Assembly: GCA_017619585.1 (NCBI GenBank)
Contig: JAFZSA010000034.1
Coordinates: 310,001 to 374,000 of the forward strand
Direction: 5' to 3'
DNA from: Bacteroidaceae bacterium
GTDB lineage: Bacteria > Bacteroidota > Bacteroidia > Bacteroidales > Bacteroidaceae
DNA length: 64,000 bases
Both the position numbers and the translations under genes were made by a program. A model generated the notes under the pieces. That model did not search any database. It was not told where the DNA came from and saw only the letters and a program-made list of their open reading frames with translations. Position 1 is the first letter of the stretch. Each line of letters starts with the position of its first letter. Shown piece after piece: positions 59,128-64,000 of the stretch.

Positions 59128-59628
59128 TTATTGGATACCAACCTCTTTCTTAATCTGAGCTGAGACATCAGTGCTCAACTGAGAATTAACAAAGGGAATA
59201 GCACCAGTATTGATATCTACGATATATACGTATCCGCCTTCTTCTCCTACCTTCTTCACAGCAGCCAAGACCTTCTCGTTAATAGCGCTCATCTTCTCCA
59301 TACGAGCCTTCTCCAATGCCTGCTGATTGTCCTGGTAAGACTGCTGCAGACGCTGGTACAGATCCTGCAATTCCTGCTCACGGCGCTGCTTAACATTATC
59401 CAACAGCTTAGCCTGCTCTTTCTGGTACTCTTCGCTCTTCTTCTGCAGTTCATCCTGCATCAACTTGATATCATCCTCATACTGCTTTGCCATTGCCTGA
59501 ATTTCCTCAGTAGCAGTAACATACTCCTTCATATTGGAGATAATGTCAGCACTGTTGAAATGAGCAAACTTCTGTGCATTCATACTCACGGGAGCTATCA
59601 TCAGGATAGCGATCAATAATTTTTTCAT
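59128..59628 (-). CDS. OmpH/Skp-family periplasmic chaperone (second copy)
   Basis: This 166-residue protein has a signal peptide (LLIAILMIAPVSMNAQ), FAHFNSADIISNMKEYVTAT, a Gln/Lys/Glu-rich coiled coil (QREQELQDLYQRLQQ in part) and a C-terminal YVYIVDINTGAIPFVN. It is 12 bp upstream of the third copy. Confidence 0.93.
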   Translation of the reverse strand: MKKLLIAILMIAPVSMNAQKFAHFNSADIISNMKEYVTATEEIQAMAKQYEDDIKLMQDELQKKSEEYQKEQAKLLDNVKQRREQELQDLYQRLQQSYQDNQQALEKARMEKMSAINEKVLAAVKKVGEEGGYVYIVDINTGAIPFVNSQLSTDVSAQIKKEVGIQ

Positions 59629-59684
59629 AATCTTTCCTTATATTTTGTTATTATTTTTGTTATCGTTGACGTTATCGTTATCGT

Positions 59685-60191
59685 TTAATTGTATCCTAAC
59701 TTGGAAAGAACCTCATTGGAAATGTCAATTTTGGGGTTGGCATATATAATGCCTGCATCACTGGCACGATCCAGAATCAAGCTGTATCCCTTCAGGTCAG
59801 ATATATCCTTCACGGCATTGTAAATCTCATCTTGTATAGGTGTCATCAGGCTCTCACGTTTCTTGTAAAGCTCGCCCTCAGGACCAAAATATTTTCTCTT
59901 CAACTCTGCTGCTTCCTTTTCCTTGGCTACGATAGCCTCCTCACGCTGAGTCTTCTGTTCGTTGCTCAGGAAGACAGCCTCGGACTGGTAATTCTTATAT
60001 AATGTCTGTGCCTCCTGCGTCAAGGCATCAACTTCTGCCTGCCACTTCTTGCTTACCTGGTTCAACTGTTCATTGGCACGTTCGTAAGCAGGAACATTCT
60101 TTAATATATATTCCATATCTATCAGGGCAAACTTCTGTGCCATAGCATTGACACTTGTCATTACCATTAAAATCAAAAATAGCTTTTTCAT
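59685..60191 (-). CDS. OmpH/Skp-family periplasmic chaperone (first copy)
   Basis: This 168-residue protein has a signal peptide (LFLILMVMTSVNAMAQ), FALIDMEYILKNVPAYERAN, a coiled coil including WQAEVDALTQEAQTLYKNY, and GYSLILDRASDAGIIYAN at the end. It lies 24 bp after bamA, as in other Bacteroidales. A 56-bp gap with ttatcgtt repeats separates it from the second copy. Confidence 0.95.
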   Translation of the reverse strand: MKKLFLILMVMTSVNAMAQKFALIDMEYILKNVPAYERANEQLNQVSKKWQAEVDALTQEAQTLYKNYQSEAVFLSNEQKTQREEAIVAKEKEAAELKRKYFGPEGELYKKRESLMTPIQDEIYNAVKDISDLKGYSLILDRASDAGIIYANPKIDISNEVLSKLGYN

Positions 60192-60215
60192 ATGCGTAAA
60201 TTATGATATGTGTTA

Positions 60216-62846
60216 TTAAAATTCCTGTCCGAGGACAAAATGGAAGTGGCTTCCGCTATACGTTCTTGTACCGAACACGGAATCAAAACCATATGCCCAG
60301 TCTATACCCATCATACCTACCATAGGCAGGAAGATACGAACACCCACACCAGCAGATTTCTTCATGTCGAAGGGATTGAATTTCTTGATATCATCCCATG
60401 CGTTTCCACCTTCCACAAAGGCCAGACCATAGATATTTGTACTAGCTCCAAGCATAAAAGGATAGCGAAGTTCCAAAGAGAAACGATCGTATGCATAACC
60501 GTTAAAACCGTTGGGCGTAAGAGATCCGTTGTCATAACCACGCAAGCCAATGGTCTCTGTTGCATAAGTAGAACTATATCCGCTCATACCATCACCACCC
60601 ATATAGTAGGTTTCAAAAGGTGAACGCTTATTCTTGTTATAATGTCCGAGCAAACCAAGTTCAACACGGGTAGACAACACAAAGCATTTATTGGCGTTGG
60701 ACAGAGCCGTATAGGTACGGTTCTTTAGCTTCCATTTGTGATACTCTATCCATCTGTGTTTCTCCTGCATTTCGTTTTGGTAATTTGGATCATTATACCC
60801 ACCTGCGCCTAATTTTGCATAGTCCTTTCCGTCAAACAAGCTATAGGGAGGAGTCAATGAAACACTTAGCTGGAATTCAGAACCACTACGGGGGAATATC
60901 GGATTCAGCGTACTGTTTCTACTCAGTGTCAAACCAAGCGCAATATTATTGCAGTTTCCGTTATTGATAAGGAAGTATTGCCAATCCTTCAGCATGTATC
61001 GGGTATAACTGATGTCGGCATAAAAATTGAACCAGTCATCAGGCCAACGCAAACGCTTTCCCCAACCCAGGCTGAAGCTGAAAGTCATAAAACGTTTGTC
61101 TGGGTCGTAATAATTCTCGTAATAGTTACCATATCCGCTACCATACCCATATCCATACATATAACTGTAGTAGTTATTATAGTATGCAGAGTTGTAATAG
61201 TTGTCACTGATATCCGTGTACTTGCTGAATGAGGCGCCAACACTGAATGTATTAGGACGCTTACCGCCAAACCATGGATTAACATAGCTGACGCTATACT
61301 GCTGGTAATACCTACCATTGGTCTGACCACTGATGCTGAAAGTCTCGCCATTTCCCTGGGGCAGGACACCACGTCTTATGCCATTCTTCTTGAACAAATT
61401 GGCCATACAGAAATTACCAAACTGGAAACCAATCCTACCAACCACACCCGTCTGGCCATAACCCAAGGAGAATTCTACCTTATCGTTACTCTTGTACTCA
61501 AGGTTCCAGCCAAGATCCACAGTGCCATTAGAAGGATTAGGCTGTATGTCATATTTGATGTTTTCCGCATCAAAATGTCCCATTGCAGCAATCTCACGAT
61601 AATCACGCTTCAGGGCATCCATAGAGAAAAGGTCACCTGGCTTATTTCTCAATTCCCTTCGTATCACATTCTCGTAAACTCGGTCGTTTCCTGAGATTCT
61701 CACATGACTGACATGTGCCTGAGTGCCTTCAAATATACGCACTTCCAAATCTACCGAATCCTCCACAACATTTACCACTACCGGGTCAATTTGCGAGAAG
61801 ATATAACCATTGTTATAATAGAGACTACCTACCGCATCATCGTCCACTTTCAACCTGTCATTCAAATGTTTCTGATCATACACATGTCCCTTTTTCATTC
61901 GAAGATATTCATTCAGGATATCAGTAGGATAAAGCGTATTACCTACCCACTCTATATTACGTACATAATATTTTTGGCCTTCCTCTACGGTTAGGTAAAT
62001 GTCCACATTATTATCATAAGGAACTACGCTGTCTGACACCATAATGGCATCCATGAAACCTAACTCTGCATACTTGGACATCAGGTTCTCCTTAGCCTCC
62101 TTGTATCTGGCATCCGTGAATTTCTTACTACGGAACCAACCTGCAAGGGATCCTTTCTCATGGATTTTCTTTAGAACGCCGGATTTAATCAGGTTACCTT
62201 TTATTTTGCCGGTTTTCAGACTCTGGTTTCCGGAAATATAGATTCTGTGAACCTTCACTTTGTCTTTCTTGTCCACATTGATATCCAGAATCACCTTGTC
62301 GGGCTGACTGGCATCATCGCGCTGAAGAATACTTATTTCGGCATTCTTGAATCCCTTGTCCGTGAAATATCTCTCACATAGAATCTTAGCACGATCCAAC
62401 ATATTAGGAGTCAGCTGATTGTCCTTTATCAAACCCAGTTTCTCCTGCAGGTCGTCACGTTCGCTTTTTCTTACACCATTATAGTTTATCTGAGATATTC
62501 TGGGTCTTTGCGCTAACTGAATATGCAAATACACCGAGTCATTAATCAGGCTATCCACACTGACTGCAACATTGCTGAAAAGTCCATTACGCCAGTAACG
62601 TTTCACTACATTGGAAATCTCATCACCAGGTATTGTGATAGCCTGACCTTTTGTCAAGCCACTAAGCCCCAACAGCAGATATTCATCATAGTTCTTAATA
62701 CCATCTATAGCTATGTTAGCAATATAATAGGTACGTGGAGTACGACTATAGTCTATCGTAGGTTTTATTTCACGCTGTACCACCTGACCAAATACATTTG
62801 GCAGTAGTGCAGTCAACAATAATATAACAAGGTATATTCTTTTCAC
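60216..62846 (-). CDS. bamA: Outer membrane protein assembly factor BamA
   Basis: This 876-residue protein has a signal peptide (VILLLTALLPNVFGQ), several POTRA domains (about residues 40-440, for example LNDRLKVDDDAVGSLYYNNG and VHRIYISGNQSLKTGKI), and the 16-stranded barrel ending in FHFVLGQEF. The barrel contains an unusual Tyr/Gly/Asn-rich loop (SAYYNNYYSYMYGYGYGSGY, near residue 550). It folds and inserts outer membrane proteins, with the OmpH chaperones encoded downstream. It follows uppS by 30 bp. Confidence 0.96.
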   Translation of the reverse strand: MKRIYLVILLLTALLPNVFGQVVQREIKPTIDYSRTPRTYYIANIAIDGIKNYDEYLLLGLSGLTKGQAITIPGDEISNVVKRYWRNGLFSNVAVSVDSLINDSVYLHIQLAQRPRISQINYNGVRKSERDDLQEKLGLIKDNQLTPNMLDRAKILCERYFTDKGFKNAEISILQRDDASQPDKVILDINVDKKDKVKVHRIYISGNQSLKTGKIKGNLIKSGVLKKIHEKGSLAGWFRSKKFTDARYKEAKENLMSKYAELGFMDAIMVSDSVVPYDNNVDIYLTVEEGQKYYVRNIEWVGNTLYPTDILNEYLRMKKGHVYDQKHLNDRLKVDDDAVGSLYYNNGYIFSQIDPVVVNVVEDSVDLEVRIFEGTQAHVSHVRISGNDRVYENVIRRELRNKPGDLFSMDALKRDYREIAAMGHFDAENIKYDIQPNPSNGTVDLGWNLEYKSNDKVEFSLGYGQTGVVGRIGFQFGNFCMANLFKKNGIRRGVLPQGNGETFSISGQTNGRYYQQYSVSYVNPWFGGKRPNTFSVGASFSKYTDISDNYYNSAYYNNYYSYMYGYGYGSGYGNYYENYYDPDKRFMTFSFSLGWGKRLRWPDDWFNFYADISYTRYMLKDWQYFLINNGNCNNIALGLTLSRNSTLNPIFPRSGSEFQLSVSLTPPYSLFDGKDYAKLGAGGYNDPNYQNEMQEKHRWIEYHKWKLKNRTYTALSNANKCFVLSTRVELGLLGHYNKNKRSPFETYYMGGDGMSGYSSTYATETIGLRGYDNGSLTPNGFNGYAYDRFSLELRYPFMLGASTNIYGLAFVEGGNAWDDIKKFNPFDMKKSAGVGVRIFLPMVGMMGIDWAYGFDSVFGTRTYSGSHFHFVLGQEF

Positions 62847-62876
62847 AATTCTAACCTTAAATCCGTCGCGTTTTGT

Positions 62877-63623
62877 TTATTTCTTTTCCTCTTCCACCTG
62901 ATCGCCAGTCTTGCCAAATCTGCGCTGACGTCTCTGATATTCTGCTATTGCCTTATGCAAGTCCTCTTCCTTGAAATCGGGCCAATATGTGTCACAGAAA
63001 TAGAACTCACTGTAGGCACACTGCCATAGCAGATAATTACTGATCCTAAGTTCGCCACCCGTACGGATAAGCAAATCAGGATCTGTCATAAAGTGGGTCT
63101 CCAGATGGTCTGATATGTATTTCTCGTCAATTTCCTCAGCCTTCACCTTACCCTCAGCAGCATCTCTTGCCACCTGCTGCATGGTTTTTGTCAACTCCCA
63201 ACGGCTGCTGTAGTTTAGGGCTGTAACAGCAGTCATACGAGTATTGTTGGCAGTATTAGCCATACACTCCTCCAAGCGTTTCCTGGCATGCTGAGGCAGA
63301 CGAGTAATGTCGCCAATCAATCGGAATCTGACATTATTCTTCATGAATATCTCATCCTCCAATTTGGTGGCAATAAGGTTCATCAGTGCCTCCACCTCAG
63401 GCTCGGGGCGATTCCAGTTTTCTGTGGAGAATGTATACATGGTCAGGTACTTCACTCCCAATCGTGCACATTCCGAGGTGATGCGTGTTACCGTCTCCAC
63501 GCCCTCAACATGTCCTGCCGAGCGAGGCAAACCTTTCTCCTTGGCCCAACGTCCGTTTCCATCCATGATAATGGCTATAGACTCAGGGATATTGTTCATG
63601 TCGAGTTCTATCTTCTTCTCCAT
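62877..63623 (-). CDS. uppS: Isoprenyl transferase (undecaprenyl diphosphate synthase type)
   Basis: This 248-residue cis-prenyltransferase makes the lipid carrier for peptidoglycan and surface glycans. It has the catalytic [16 protein letters not shown] (Asp of the active site), [18 protein letters not shown], and [21 protein letters not shown] with the Arg/Ser pair for the diphosphate. It begins the uppS - bamA - ompH run. Confidence 0.96.
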   Translation of the reverse strand: MEKKIELDMNNIPESIAIIMDGNGRWAKEKGLPRSAGHVEGVETVTRITSECARLGVKYLTMYTFSTENWNRPEPEVEALMNLIATKLEDEIFMKNNVRFRLIGDITRLPQHARKRLEECMANTANNTRMTAVTALNYSSRWELTKTMQQVARDAAEGKVKAEEIDEKYISDHLETHFMTDPDLLIRTGGELRISNYLLWQCAYSEFYFCDTYWPDFKEEDLHKAIAEYQRRQRRFGKTGDQVEEEKK

Positions 63624-63629
63624 CTATAA

Positions 63630-64000
63630 TCAGTTATTACATTTTCTTAGTTTAGGACATATCTCATAGGTTAGATACACCATTGTAAAGTTGTAGCAGT
63701 CCTTATTCTTCAGTCCTTTACTTTTTATTCCATAAGGATGCGCCAACTGAGTTGTTCCCTCGGGCGTAGCATCCAGCCTATCGCTTGTGGTAAAACGCAT
63801 TGTCCATTCAAATCCAATATTCAGACGTGGCTTCAGCTTATATTTTACGCCTACTCCCACAGGCAGACACAAAGCACCACATGCACTGGCTCCACCTCCC
63901 ATAGCAACCGTCAGTCCCACTCCTGCCAAGGCATAAGGGGTGATGCGCTTTAGTTCTTTATAACCGGCTCCCATGCCAAAGCCCCAGAAATTCATCTCAA
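63630..64000 (-). CDS. DUF6089-like outer membrane protein, cut by the window edge
   Basis: The visible 3' part (at least 121 residues) has GMGAGYKELKRITPYALAGVG, repeated amphipathic strands, PRLNIGFEWTMRFTTSDRLD and the tail NFTMVYLTYEICPKLRKCNN. A protein of this kind (DUF6089) precedes uppS and bamA in many Bacteroidales. The codon at the edge is still open, so the true start lies beyond the window even though an ATG falls at 63995. Its role is unknown. Confidence 0.7.
   Translation of the reverse strand, partial: EMNFWGFGMGAGYKELKRITPYALAGVGLTVAMGGGASACGALCLPVGVGVKYKLKPRLNIGFEWTMRFTTSDRLDATPEGTTQLAHPYGIKSKGLKNKDCYNFTMVYLTYEICPKLRKCNN

Overview
This window looks like a chromosomal stretch from a Bacteroidota, order Bacteroidales, most probably Prevotellaceae (Prevotella in the broad sense). 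The evidence is a SusC/SusD pair, promoters of the Bacteroidota type (TTG, 19-21 bp, TAnnTTTG) ahead of several genes, the gene order DUF6089 - uppS - bamA - ompH x3 - murI, the order exbB - small membrane protein - exbD - exbD, a PorQ gene next to cmk, and glycoside hydrolases whose C-termini resemble type IX sorting tails. The genus is an inference; no rRNA is present.

Layout. 0.1-2.1 kb: a small HYC_CC_PP-like exported protein, tcdA and a SHOCT protein. 2.1-14.2 kb: one long operon made of a substrate-binding-like protein, SusC, SusD, two exported tandem-OsmC-domain proteins, an exported C_GCAxxG_C_C protein, a YtkA/FixH-like lipoprotein and a second TonB-dependent receptor. 14.3-15.5 kb: cysK. 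15.5-19.2 kb: glycan assembly genes (three glycosyltransferases and a hexapeptide acyltransferase). 19.2-23.4 kb: topB and a PorE-like OmpA lipoprotein. 23.4-29.7 kb: a Tat-exported Gfo/Idh/MocA oxidoreductase, a HEAT/DUF1080 protein, and an MBOAT/SGNH acylation pair. 29.7-34.7 kb: an AT-rich accessory stretch with a RAYT-type HUH protein fused to a DprA-like domain, unknown genes, a YaaW-family protein with a Cys-rich head, a 50-residue zinc ribbon, and a 760-bp non-coding stretch full of repeats. 34.7-43.7 kb: a GH2 beta-galactosidase and a GH78 rhamnosidase diverging from an AraC regulator. 43.7-64 kb: housekeeping and envelope genes (rRNA methyltransferase, thyA-folA, exbBD, tRNA-Ser, TatD, prenyltransferase, tonB, porQ-cmk-ispH, meaB, DUF1573, DUF4837, murI, ompH x3, bamA, uppS).

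The most interesting object is the 2.1-14.2 kb operon. Its promoter region is a diverged copy of the cysK promoter region: about 120 bp align by eye, including an 18-bp palindrome of the form ATACCA-N6-TGGTAT and identical -7 boxes. Between that promoter and the first gene lies a 59-codon leader ORF in which 9 of the first 18 residues are Met or Cys, including three Cys in a row. It overlaps the first structural gene. Together with the two OsmC-type thiol proteins and the C_GCAxxG_C_C protein, this suggests a sulfur- or thiol-linked acquisition system co-regulated with cysteine synthesis. That function is my inference; the shared promoter and the leader are visible directly.

A second theme is short repeats that have entered coding sequence without breaking it. 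An identical 32-bp G/C-rich hairpin repeat lies inside tcdA and inside the rRNA methyltransferase gene, read in two different frames. AT-rich aattcataattc-type repeats lie inside the methyltransferase and the second TonB-dependent receptor, and form the very end of tcdA.
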